Assembly: GCF_014644555.1 (NCBI RefSeq)
Contig: NZ_BMKX01000002.1
Coordinates: 124,001-188,000 of the forward strand
Reading direction: 5' to 3'
Origin: Glutamicibacter ardleyensis
Lineage (GTDB): Bacteria; Actinomycetota; Actinomycetes; Actinomycetales; Micrococcaceae
Length of the DNA: 64,000 nt
A program made the translations under genes and the position numbers. Of the stretch, positions 43,259 through 50,948 are shown in pieces (position 1 is the stretch's first letter; each line of letters opens with the position of its first letter). A model generated the notes under the pieces. The model had not been told where the DNA came from. It searched no databases and saw only the letters and a program-made list of their open reading frames with translations.

Positions 43259-43840
43259 TTATGAGTTAGTGCGTTGAAGCATCGTCACGATTCTCTTGGC
43301 AGTTGTCTCGGGTGATTCGCTACCTGTAATCATGGTTTCAGTGGCCAGGCTCCGTGTTCCTTGGTCATCTAGCCATTCAGCAAGAAAATCATGTCCTGAG
43401 CTGATCCAGTCCGTTGCTTTTGAAACCAAGGACCTGTTGCGCAGCGTGCTCAGTGCTTCGGCCCGGTCTGCCGAAGGCAAGACGAGCAAGATGCAGGGCG
43501 CATCCTTCAAAGCGGTCCTAACGCGTTGGAGATGATGCTCATTTTTGTACGAGGTGTGGCCCGCGCCTAAAGCGATAACCGCATCAGGGTGGTCATCCAG
43601 TACGCGACATACAGCGTGCGCTCGAGCAGCTTCCCATTCTCGTTCGGCGGCAACGCGCCCGACTGTTGAACTTCTATGAGAGAGTTTTTCGAGGTTCCAG
43701 CCGGATTCCTCGTAGTAGGGTTCGGCGATTTCATCTATATCGACAAACGGAACGGACAAACTGGCCGCAACTATTTGGCCTAGGGTAGTTTTCCCTGTGG
43801 CGGCCGGACCAATCAGAATTAATGGCGTATCGAGGCTCAT
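43259..43840 (-). CDS. P-loop kinase-like protein (shikimate kinase-like)
   Basis: A 193-residue protein starts MSLDTPLILIGPAATGKTTL (Walker A GPAATGKTT, residues 11-19). Next come VPFVDIDEIAEPYYEESGW (shikimate-kinase-like DxD region), VIALGAGHTSYKNE (corresponds to the GGG loop) and LLVLPSADRAEALSTLRNR. Walker A and core order match shikimate kinases, but the substrate Arg/Gly motifs differ. It may phosphorylate another small molecule. Confidence 0.8.
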   Translation of the reverse strand: MSLDTPLILIGPAATGKTTLGQIVAASLSVPFVDIDEIAEPYYEESGWNLEKLSHRSSTVGRVAAEREWEAARAHAVCRVLDDHPDAVIALGAGHTSYKNEHHLQRVRTALKDAPCILLVLPSADRAEALSTLRNRSLVSKATDWISSGHDFLAEWLDDQGTRSLATETMITGSESPETTAKRIVTMLQRTNS

Positions 43841-43976
43841 GAGGCAATTTTGCCATTGGGAGGACTGATGTAAATCCTCGATTTGAACAGGAGAGGCATT
43901 AGTGTCCCGCAGAGGGTTCCCCTTGCGGGCATGCGATCTGGGCTGACGCCTGTGACCGAGTGTTCAGTGCGTGCTG

Positions 43977-43982
43977 TATAGT
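43977..43982 (+). promoter_or_regulatory. -10 element of a leaderless promoter for cmtR-cadD
   Basis: TATAGT lies 7 bases upstream of the ATG at 43990, so transcription would begin at or next to the start codon. TTCAG repeats at 43962 and 43982 flank the element and could be the regulator's operator. No ribosome site is present, which supports a leaderless message. Confidence 0.55.
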
Positions 43983-43989
43983 TCAGAGC

Positions 43990-44349
43990 ATGCTGACTAT
44001 TGCTTCGCGTCTCGACGTGATGAACCGCCTGGGTCGTGCACTGGCCGACCCCACTCGATCCCGGATCATCTTGACCCTGCTCGACCATCCCGCTTACCCG
44101 GCGGAACTGGCCCGAGATCTGGACCTGACACGCCCGAACGTGTCCAACCACCTGGCATGCCTGCGCGATTGCGGGATCGTCGTCTCCGAGCCCGAGGGTC
44201 GTCGGACACGATATGAGATCGCCGATTCGCACCTGGCGCAGGCGCTGACGGCACTGGTCGATGCCACCCTGGCAGTGGACGAAGACGCCCCGTGCATCGA
44301 TCCCGCCTGCTCGCTTCCCGGATGCGACGCAGCTGGGGTGGGCGCATGA
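43990..44349 (+). CDS. cmtR: ArsR-family metal-sensing repressor (CmtR-like)
   Basis: A 119-residue winged-helix protein. Helix-turn-helix: AELARDLDLTRPNVSNHLACL. The Cd/Pb-binding Cys pair is CLRDCG (Cys-x3-Cys in the recognition helix), as in Mycobacterium CmtR. A Cys-rich tail (APCIDPACSLPGC) supplies further ligands. Its stop overlaps the cadD start in ATGA, so both are on one message. Metal binding would release the promoter and induce cadmium export. Confidence 0.88.
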   Translation: MLTIASRLDVMNRLGRALADPTRSRIILTLLDHPAYPAELARDLDLTRPNVSNHLACLRDCGIVVSEPEGRRTRYEIADSHLAQALTALVDATLAVDEDAPCIDPACSLPGCDAAGVGA

Positions 44350-44948
44350 TCCTCACCTCGGTCTTGCAGGCGATGGGCCTGTTCGCAGCGACCAACATCG
44401 ACGACATCATCGTGCTCTCCCTCTTCTTCGCGCGAGGGGCAGGCCAGCGCGGCACTACCGCCCGCATTCTGGCCGGCCAGTACCTCGGATTCGCCGGCAT
44501 CCTCGGTGCCGCGGTCCTGGTGACCATCGGCGCCGGAACATTCCTGCCCTCGGCAGCCATCCCGTACTTCGGTCTCATCCCTCTGGGCCTCGGCCTCTGG
44601 GCCGCATGGCAGGCCTGGCGCGGAGACGATGACGACGATGGCGACGAGGCCAAGGTTGCCGGCAAGAAGGTCGGCGTGTGGACAGTCGCAGGCGTCACCC
44701 TTGCCAACGGCGGCGACAACATCGGCGTCTACACCCCTGTCTTCCTCAGCGTGGAACCTCTCGCAGTAGTCGCCTACTGCATCGTCTTCCTCGCGCTCGT
44801 CGCGGTCCTGGTGGCCCTGGCAAAGTTCGTCGCCACCCGCCCCCCGATCGCCGAAGTGCTCGAACGCTGGGAGCACATCCTCTTCCCCATCGTTCTCATC
44901 GGCCTCGGCATCGTGATCCTCGTCAGCGGCGGAGCCTTCGGACTCTGA
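44346..44948 (+). CDS. cadD: cadmium resistance transporter CadD
   Basis: A 200-residue membrane protein with five or six helices. The CadD/LysE-like signature is AMGLFAATNIDDIIVLSLFF (residues 8-27) and its repeat GVTLANGGDNIGVYTPVF (about 113-130), both with the Asn-x-Asp/Asp-Asn metal residues. An acidic cytoplasmic loop (GDDDDDGDE) lies between. It follows cmtR with a 4-base overlap. It probably exports Cd2+. Two strong hairpins follow the gene. Confidence 0.9.
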   Translation: MILTSVLQAMGLFAATNIDDIIVLSLFFARGAGQRGTTARILAGQYLGFAGILGAAVLVTIGAGTFLPSAAIPYFGLIPLGLGLWAAWQAWRGDDDDDGDEAKVAGKKVGVWTVAGVTLANGGDNIGVYTPVFLSVEPLAVVAYCIVFLALVAVLVALAKFVATRPPIAEVLERWEHILFPIVLIGLGIVILVSGGAFGL

Positions 44949-45124
44949 CGTAGCGGCAGCGATCCAAACGGCCCCGACCGGGCGCACCCCTCTCGGTTCA
45001 GACCGCGACACCAACCTGCAGCCAGTCCTGCGTGATCGCGGCAACAAGACCGCCACGGAGCGCTGCAAAAACCCCGCCACCAAGCGAACGAAGCCACAAG
45101 TTTCGGGAAAACAAAAACATTGAA

Positions 45125-45162
45125 AAACCGCCGATCCGAGCAGCTGCTCGGATCGGCGGTTT
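45125..45162. terminator. 38-base perfect palindrome after cadD
   Basis: The arms AAACCGCCGATCCGAGCAG and their exact complement form a 19-bp stem without loop. It lies 176 bases beyond the cadD stop and is followed by TCC; it can fold as a bidirectional terminator or cruciform. Confidence 0.75.
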
Positions 45163-45170
45163 CCACTTCC

Positions 45171-45288
45171 CAAAAACGGTCGTTTTTGAAACGAACAGCG
45201 AACCCCGGCGACACGCCGGGGTTTTTTATTACAGAAACGTCTTTCAAAACCGAAACGTTGCACAACCTGGCTGTGTACCGTTTTTGAT
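45171..45288 (+). promoter_or_regulatory. candidate res site of the serine resolvase, with a terminator inside
   Basis: CAAAAACG-GT-CGTTTTTG is a perfect dyad at 45171-45188. Related arms recur at 45246 (CAAAACCGAAACG) and 45278 (CCGTTTTTGAT), immediately before the resolvase start. Repeated inverted arms upstream of a resolvase are typical of res sites. A terminator, CCCCGGC-GACAC-GCCGGGG plus T6 (45203-45227), lies between and ends cadD transcription. Confidence 0.5.
45203..45227 (+). terminator. rho-independent terminator
   Basis: A 7-bp GC stem CCCCGGC/GCCGGGG with a 5-base loop is followed by six T. It is a classic intrinsic terminator for rightward transcripts from cadD. Confidence 0.9.
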
Positions 45289-45369
45289 ATGGCAGTCATT
45301 GGATACGCGCGAGTGAGCACGCGCGAGCAGAACCCGCAGGCGCAGGCGGCCGAGCTGCGCGCGGCCGGG
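45289..45369 (+). pseudogene. serine recombinase (resolvase), 5' part, interrupted by IS21-family element
   Basis: ATG 45289 begins AVIGYARVSTREQNPQAQ with the catalytic Ser in RVST. The frame runs 27 codons before the IS21 left end. The other part is at 48120-48606. Removing the element plus one CCGGG copy restores AAGAEQIFTDRGESS. The intact protein would be a Tn3-type resolvase that resolves the res-like repeats upstream. Confidence 0.9.
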
Positions 45370-45530
45370 TGCCGAATAGCGCTTCCGGGTACTTCTGTTC
45401 TTGCAAGAAGGTACTGCTGTTCTGCCGAGTTGGTACGGCTGGTCACCGAGCGCTGATTTTCTAGTCATGGATATTCCCCGATGTGAACCACACAAGGTTC
45501 CAGGGAGTATCCCTGACCCAAGGAGAATCC

Positions 45531-47138
45531 TTGAAAATGGATTATCGGCGCATCATGCAGATGCTCTTCGATGGATACACCTACACGGAAATCACGGCCG
45601 CGATGAACTGTTCTCGAAGAGATATTTCAGCAGCCAAGAAAGCCATCGACTCCCACCAGATCACCGCACAGAACCTCGCTGGGATCACCCACGCCAGGTT
45701 GGTGGAGATTTTCCCGGACCGGCGCAAAGTGATCAGCTCGAACTATTCGGAGCCGGACTTCGCCCTGGTTGCCGAGCAGCTGCAGCGCAATCGGTTCTTC
45801 ACGCTGCAGCAAGCCTGGGTGAAATACACGGATCTGGATGATGGGCTGAGAAAATACGGCTATTCCCAGTTCTGTTCAAAGTTCCACCAGCACGCGCGGA
45901 CCCATGATTTGGTGGCGACGCTGCAGCATGAGCCGGGCAAGGCCATGTTCGTTGACTGGGCTGGTCCGACCTTGACGGTGGTTGACGCGGTGACTGGCGA
46001 GCAGTTCAAAGCGTTCTTCTTCGTTGCCTCGTTGCCCTTCTCGTCCATGGTGTTCACCAAGGCGTTTGCGAACATGAGGCAAGATGCATGGAATCAAGCC
46101 CATGCTGACGCGTTGGAGTTCTTCGGCGGCGTTCCGCAAATGATCGTTCCAGATAATGCCAAGACCGCCACCCACTTCCGGCAGGAGCGACGCACCGGTG
46201 CCAAGGGCGGTGCCCGCGAAGTGGTGGTCACCAAGTCCTACGCTGCGTTGGCTGATCACTATGGGACAGCGATCGTGCCGGCACGGCCGGGAAAGCCCCG
46301 AGACAAGGCCCATGTTGAGCGGATGGTGCAGGTCATCGAAACAATGATCCTGGGGTATCTGGCCGATGCGGACTTCGAGAGCTTCGAGCAGCTCAACGAG
46401 GCAGTGCAAGACAGGCTGGAACATGTGAATTCCAAGGTGCACCGCACCAATGGGATCAGCCGGGCCGAACTGTTTGCCAGTTCAGAGAAATCCTTGCTCA
46501 GACCCTTGCCGCCGCACCGGTTCGAGCAGGTTGAATACAAGCAGTTGAAGGTGGGCCCGAATTATCACGTGCATTGCGATTACCAGTATTACTCGGTTCC
46601 GTATCAGCTGGTCGGGCGCACGTTGAGCACGCAGCTGACGCAAACCAAGGTGACGTTGATCGACGGGACGCTCGTGGTGGCCGAGCATCCGCGCCTGGGC
46701 GGACGCCGAGGCCAGCATTCCACGCTGGAAGCCCACATTCCGCCGCAGCATAAGGATGTTTCCGGTCTTTGGAGCCGGGAGTGGTTCATCGCTCATGCAC
46801 AGTCTTTCGGCCCTGCAACCGTTGATGTCATCACGGTCGTGTTGGATCGTGCCGTTGTTGAAGCGCAAGCATTTGTCGAGTGCCGCAATATCGTCAAGGG
46901 GTTGGGGGTCAAGCACCGTAGCTTGCTGGAGCCAGCCTGCGAGTATCTGTTGGAGCGCGGTGGATATTCCTCATACAGCGGGTTGAAGCGGATCATCGCA
47001 ACGATGGCTCACGAAGAAAAGCAGCGGGGGCCTGCGGTTCCGGTTCCGGAAGCCGCCAAGGACTTGTCCGCGGAATCTGAGCGACTGCGTGAATTCGTCA
47101 GGGCACCTGGCTATTACTCGATGGGCGGTGGCCAGTAA
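45531..47138 (+). CDS. istA: IS21-family transposase IstA
   Basis: Starts at TTG 45531 (AAGGAG 5 bases upstream) or ATG 45537; about 535 residues. An N-terminal helix-turn-helix (YTYTEITAAMNCSRRDISAAK) is followed by a DDE integrase core: MFVDWAGPTLTVVDAVTGEQ, GVPQMIVPDNAKTA, and KPRDKAHVERMVQVIE. The C-terminal helical region includes RTNGISRAELF. IstA makes the strand-transfer cuts with IstB assistance. The TAA overlaps the istB ATG by one base. Confidence 0.95.
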   Translation: MKMDYRRIMQMLFDGYTYTEITAAMNCSRRDISAAKKAIDSHQITAQNLAGITHARLVEIFPDRRKVISSNYSEPDFALVAEQLQRNRFFTLQQAWVKYTDLDDGLRKYGYSQFCSKFHQHARTHDLVATLQHEPGKAMFVDWAGPTLTVVDAVTGEQFKAFFFVASLPFSSMVFTKAFANMRQDAWNQAHADALEFFGGVPQMIVPDNAKTATHFRQERRTGAKGGAREVVVTKSYAALADHYGTAIVPARPGKPRDKAHVERMVQVIETMILGYLADADFESFEQLNEAVQDRLEHVNSKVHRTNGISRAELFASSEKSLLRPLPPHRFEQVEYKQLKVGPNYHVHCDYQYYSVPYQLVGRTLSTQLTQTKVTLIDGTLVVAEHPRLGGRRGQHSTLEAHIPPQHKDVSGLWSREWFIAHAQSFGPATVDVITVVLDRAVVEAQAFVECRNIVKGLGVKHRSLLEPACEYLLERGGYSSYSGLKRIIATMAHEEKQRGPAVPVPEAAKDLSAESERLREFVRAPGYYSMGGGQ

Positions 47139-47875
47139 TGCTCAGCGACGCAGACCAGAAGAAGATCAAGGACTTGCGGCTGACGGCCTTCGCGCAGAAG
47201 TTCTTCGAGCTGACCGGCGAACAAGCCAACGAGCGGCTGACCCCGGAAGAAGTGTTCATGCAGGCTGTTGAGCATGCGGTCGATACCCGTCGAGGCCGGC
47301 GGATCGACAAGTTGATTTTACAGGCCGGATTCCCGTTGCCGACCGCATCGATTGCCCAGATCCATTATCTTCCCGGCAGGAAGATTGATGAGGTCAGGAT
47401 GCGCCGGTACCTGAGCCATGAATGGCGGGCTGATCCGAAGAACCTGTTGATCATTTCACCAACGGGCGGTGGCAAGACGTACTTGGCGTGCGCGATAGGG
47501 GTGGCTGCCTGCCATACCGAGCACACGGTGTTTTATCGTCGGATGGACGATTTGGTCAGGGACTTCCGCCTTGCGCGGGAAGATGCCCGTGATTACCAAC
47601 GGCTGCTGATCAAGCTGCGTACTGTTGACGTGTTGATCATTGACGATTTCATGACCGTGGGTATTGACCAGCAAGGGGCCAGTGAACTGTTTGCGGTACT
47701 TTCTGACCGTGAGTACACGTTGCCGACGATTATCGCTTCGCAGACTGATCCGGAGTACTGGGTTTCGGTAATCCCGGACAGGATTGCCGGGGATTCAATA
47801 GTGAATCGGTTGGCCACCAATACCAGGTGGTTGCCACTTGGAGCGTTGGACATGCGTAAGCAACTTGGAGATTAG
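47138..47875 (+). CDS. istB: IS21-family helper ATPase IstB
   Basis: A 245-residue AAA+ ATPase with Walker A SPTGGGKTYLACAIG (about 108-122), the VDVLIIDDFMTVGID Walker B strand, and YTLPTIIASQTDP with sensor residues. The N-terminal helical region is typical. It assembles on target DNA and recruits IstA. One-base overlap with istA couples their translation. Confidence 0.95.
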   Translation: MLSDADQKKIKDLRLTAFAQKFFELTGEQANERLTPEEVFMQAVEHAVDTRRGRRIDKLILQAGFPLPTASIAQIHYLPGRKIDEVRMRRYLSHEWRADPKNLLIISPTGGGKTYLACAIGVAACHTEHTVFYRRMDDLVRDFRLAREDARDYQRLLIKLRTVDVLIIDDFMTVGIDQQGASELFAVLSDREYTLPTIIASQTDPEYWVSVIPDRIAGDSIVNRLATNTRWLPLGALDMRKQLGD

Positions 47876-48119
47876 GCCCGAAAATCCAAGGACTTCTGGG
47901 AATAGGTTTCGAAGCCCTGAATACTCCTAGGTCCTTGATGATCCTCGGATCCTGATGGCTCAATCATATCGTTCTGGGTCCGGCACGCGCCGGGCTCAGA
48001 ACGATGCCAATGCCGATGCAGCGGTACCAACAAGCCGGAATTGCGGTACCCGGTAGGTGGAATCGAGTCGTACCAAGTCGCCGGAACGGGCGTACCATTT
48101 CGCCCTATTCGGCACCGGG

Positions 48120-48606
48120 GCCGAACAGATATTTACTGACCGTGGGGAGTCGAGCCGGGAAGCTGCGCGGCCGCAGTGGCTCGCGTGCAAAGCGCAATTG
48201 CAGTCGGGGGATACGTTGGTCATCCGTGCCCTGGATCGCGTGGCAGGTGAAGAGCGCATGGCTATTGAGATTATCCGCGAGCTGGTGGAGCGCGGCGTGA
48301 GGATCAAAAGTCTCACCGAGCCATTCTTGGACGTGGACATATCTACGCCGATGGGCGAAGCCATAGTGGGCATCATGGCGGTGATGGCTCAGCTGCGAGT
48401 TTCTATGATCCGGGAGAACACCCGCAGGGGATTAGCGCACGCGCGCCCAGGACAGGGTCGGCGGCCGGCCGCGCGTCATGGATGCAGACCGCACCGCGAC
48501 GGCGCGGCAGCTGCGCGAGGAAGGGAAAAGTTATGCGCAGATCGGCAAGATTCTTGGTGTTAGTGCAGCGAGTATTTACCGTTCATTATCGAGTGAAAAT
48601 CCTTGA
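48120..48606 (+). pseudogene. serine recombinase (resolvase), 3' part, frameshifted
   Basis: After the element, the frame reads the resolvase body: VIRALDRVAGEERMAIEI, then EPFLDVDISTPMGEAIVGIM and RENTRRGLAHAR. Then a one-base shift near 48445-48455 moves the C-terminal HTH (RVGGRPRVMDADRTATARQL; YAQIGKILGVSAASIYRSL) into another frame, ending TGA at 48604. The resolvase is therefore dead twice over: by IS21 and by frameshift. Confidence 0.88.
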
Positions 48607-48614
48607 TCCATAAT

Positions 48615-48630
48615 GATAACTAATGTTATC
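48615..48630. promoter_or_regulatory. operator-like dyad upstream of the HTH/zeta toxin pair
   Basis: GATAAC-TAAT-GTTATC is a perfect 6-bp dyad 44 bases before the HTH gene start, overlapping an AT-rich promoter-like stretch. It is a likely autoregulatory site for the HTH antitoxin-type protein. Confidence 0.55.
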
Positions 48631-48673
48631 TTTGAAGTGAAGAAATGTTTGTTTTGAGGTTTAGGAGGTTGCC

Positions 48674-49132
48674 ATGAGTCAGGTGATGGAACGGCCGCAG
48701 CATGATGATATGCGTGCGCGGCTGCTGAAAGCTCGGCAGCGTGTAGAGGTTGACGCGCTGGACTACAAGCGCACTTTGAAGGCTGCTGCTGGCGGGATGA
48801 CTCAGCGTGAGATGGCGGCGCTGCTGGGTATGTCCCAGCCTGCGGTGGCGAAGGCGTTGCAGCGTGCCCAGGCCGTGCCGGCGGTAGTGGGCGAGTTCAA
48901 TGCTGCAAGCCCCTATGAGTTGTGCCAGCGGTACGCGGCCGGGTTTATTGATCGTGCCGAAGTGGTGCGTCAGTTGGTTGCGTGGCCGTACAAGCCAACC
49001 CCTTGGGCGAATGAGTACGGCGAGTACGAAGAGAGCATGGATGGAACCTGGCAAGAGGTTGTCGAAGCGGCCGATAACGGCTTGATTGACGATGCGATCT
49101 ACGATGAAGTTTTGAAGAGGACGGCCGGTTAG
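48674..49132 (+). CDS. HTH protein, presumed partner (antitoxin) of zeta toxin
   Basis: A 152-residue protein. The HTH (GGMTQREMAALLGMSQPAVAK, residues 39-60) is followed by a helix-rich tail with SPYELCQRYAAGFIDRAEVV and an acidic C-terminus. The start follows TTTAGGAGG. It lies 26 bases before the toxin gene and overlaps no other gene. Unlike the small epsilon antitoxin of plasmid systems, it carries a DNA-binding domain, so it may combine repression with neutralisation. The pairing is inferred from neighbourhood. Confidence 0.75.
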   Translation: MSQVMERPQHDDMRARLLKARQRVEVDALDYKRTLKAAAGGMTQREMAALLGMSQPAVAKALQRAQAVPAVVGEFNAASPYELCQRYAAGFIDRAEVVRQLVAWPYKPTPWANEYGEYEESMDGTWQEVVEAADNGLIDDAIYDEVLKRTAG

Positions 49133-49158
49133 ACGGCGACCAACCGAAAGGTGAATCG

Positions 49159-50157
49159 TTGGCTAACGACGAATCGATAGAACGACATTACGCAGCTCTG
49201 CGTCAGGTGATGGCTGATCCCGATATGAACCCGCGAGGGCCGTATGCCACGATCAGTCAAGAGCAGTATTTCGATAACAGCGGAGCGCGGCCGCGCGAAA
49301 CGAGCGAGCGGCGCGCGCTGCATCGCCAGTGGATTCAGGAAGTCTTGGATAAGTCATCTGAACGCGGCGAAATCAAGCACGAGGGAAGAGCCATTGTGAT
49401 GGCTGGACCGCCCGGGGCTGGCAAAGGCACTGTGCAGTGGGAGCACTTGAATGATGTTCCTGGTTATGTGCAGTGTGACCCGGATATTTTCAAGGAGAAG
49501 ATCATCCAGCACGAGCTGGATAGCGGCAATCTGGATCGTCTGAAAACTCCATTGGTGAAAGAACTTGAGGCCCAGGGGTACAAGTTCGCGCCGATGGAGT
49601 TTGCTGCGTTAGTGCATGAAGAATCCTCGATGCTCAGCTCTAAGCTGCAAAAGGCGCTGCGCAAGGATGGAACGAACTATGTCATTGATACGGTGCTCAA
49701 ATCGCAAGGGTCGGCGCAGGAAGTCGCCGTTACTTTGGACAAGCGCGGCTACACCTACGATGTGGTGAGTGTGCAGGCCACCTTCGAGGAGTCCAAGGCC
49801 GGAATTTATGGCCGGTGGCAGGCCGGGCGCGAAGCTTTTGAACGCGGAGAGAGTCAATTTGGGGGCCGTCCGGTGCCATCTGATTTTGCGAATAATCTGG
49901 TCACGCCGGAGGGCAAGTCTGCTACCGAGGAAGCGGCCAGATGGTTGGCTGAGAATGGCAAGGGGGTTACCAGTTTCAACCAGTTCCGTCGAGGTTCTGC
50001 CATCCCTGAAATTGACCAGGTGAAGCAGGATGGCAAGCTCATGGCGCGTCGTGCAGCGACGGCACGGCAAGGTTTCCCTAAGGGCCACGGGGTGCCGAAA
50101 ACTATAGGAAAGTCGAACCGATCCAGTCGGGATCGCGGAACCGGGATCGGAGACTAG
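49159..50157 (+). CDS. zeta-toxin family protein
   Basis: A 332-residue protein starts at TTG 49159 behind GAAAGGTGA. The P-loop is VMAGPPGAGKGT (about residues 81-92). Zeta features follow: YVQCDPDIFKEKIIQ, FAALVHEESSMLS with the DxFK and HEE regions, VIDTVLKSQGSAQE, and the YTYDVVSVQA strand with downstream Arg residues. Zeta toxins phosphorylate UDP-N-acetylglucosamine and block wall synthesis. The 60-residue basic C-terminal tail (SNRSSRDRGTG) is unusual. It forms a toxin-antitoxin module next to the resolvase, suggesting plasmid origin. Confidence 0.88.
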   Translation: MANDESIERHYAALRQVMADPDMNPRGPYATISQEQYFDNSGARPRETSERRALHRQWIQEVLDKSSERGEIKHEGRAIVMAGPPGAGKGTVQWEHLNDVPGYVQCDPDIFKEKIIQHELDSGNLDRLKTPLVKELEAQGYKFAPMEFAALVHEESSMLSSKLQKALRKDGTNYVIDTVLKSQGSAQEVAVTLDKRGYTYDVVSVQATFEESKAGIYGRWQAGREAFERGESQFGGRPVPSDFANNLVTPEGKSATEEAARWLAENGKGVTSFNQFRRGSAIPEIDQVKQDGKLMARRAATARQGFPKGHGVPKTIGKSNRSSRDRGTGIGD

Positions 50158-50246
50158 CGGCGAATACTCCCCGGCCTCCGATGCTTTTCATATTCTGGCA
50201 TCGTGAGCGGGGGCGGTTCGATTGCTAGTGGTCTCTGATGGGGGTT

Positions 50247-50645
50247 TTAGCCCAAGAACCCAAGAGATTCTGGTTCTCCATCATCCAATGTCCGGTGTTC
50301 TTCCAGATCGAAAACTACTGAATGGCCATCCCACTGTCTGATGATTTCGTCGGGAATACCTAACGCATAAACAGCTCTTGTTGTGCCATTCGCTGCCAGC
50401 CCCATTATTCCTAGTTTGTATGGCGGTCCAGCATAATCGCCAGTGTCGATGTCCTCTATTTGGGCATCGTAGAGATTTGCTAAGTAGAAGTGTGGATTGG
50501 ATTCGTTGTCTTCATCGAAATTCACATGAAAACACGCATATCTGGCATCTGGATGGCGGGTCTTAACCAGATTCATGATGCGATCGTACATCGCTGATAC
50601 TTCGTGTTCTTCCAGTGTGCAATCGTAAGGGTAGTTTAAGGTCAT
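50247..50645 (-). CDS. hypothetical protein, 132 residues
   Basis: Starts at ATG 50645. A soluble, acidic protein with helices NLVKTRHPDARYACFHVNFD and an IRQWDGHSVVFDLEEHR segment. No family, signal peptide or membrane segment was recognised. Codon use fits the region, so it is likely real. It is convergent with the zeta toxin gene. Confidence 0.6.
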   Translation of the reverse strand: MTLNYPYDCTLEEHEVSAMYDRIMNLVKTRHPDARYACFHVNFDEDNESNPHFYLANLYDAQIEDIDTGDYAGPPYKLGIMGLAANGTTRAVYALGIPDEIIRQWDGHSVVFDLEEHRTLDDGEPESLGFLG

Positions 50646-50908
50646 TGCTGTGCTCTCTTTCTGGGGAAGCGGTCGGCAATCCGCCTATGAGGCAAAGCTA
50701 TCCCACCTCTCGATGCAATAACAGACTGAGGCCGTGCACAGGCCGCGATCACTCGTCGTAAGTGAACTCATGTACCGCAGCTTGTGGCTTGTGTGCGGGC
50801 GGTCGATTGGTTCCTGCTGTCCAGCATGTGTGCGAAAAAGCAGCGGAGCGAGAGGGCTTTTTTCGTGCACATGTGGGCAGGAGGCTACTCACGTAACCAG
50901 GTGTAAAA
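50646..50908. other. non-coding stretch upstream of the terminator and intron
   Basis: No coding signal was found. A weak hairpin AAAAAGC...GCTTTTTT at 50835-50860 may terminate transcription in either direction. The strong hairpin at 50909 follows. Confidence 0.45.
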
Positions 50909-50948
50909 AATGGGCCGGTACTCACCTTTGGGTGAGTGCCGGCCCATT
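50909..50948 (-). terminator. strong terminator hairpin abutting the group II intron
   Basis: An 18-bp stem (AATGGGCCGGTACTCACC with one wobble) and TTTG loop. In minus orientation it is followed by TTTTTTAC, so it is the intrinsic terminator for the minus-strand gene whose 3' end is at 52921. The intron starts at its other side (about 50947). Confidence 0.9.

Larger units (their letters stand above)
45370..48114 (+). mobile_element. IS21-family insertion sequence with istA and istB
   Basis: A 2745-bp element. The terminal inverted repeats begin TGCCGAATAG at 45370 and its complement at 48114. GTACC/GGTAC-containing subterminal repeats recur inside both ends, as usual for IS21. A 5-bp CCGGG flanks both sides (45365-45369 and 48115-48119), so insertion was simple and fairly recent. 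It sits within the serine resolvase gene. Both genes are intact. Confidence 0.92.
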
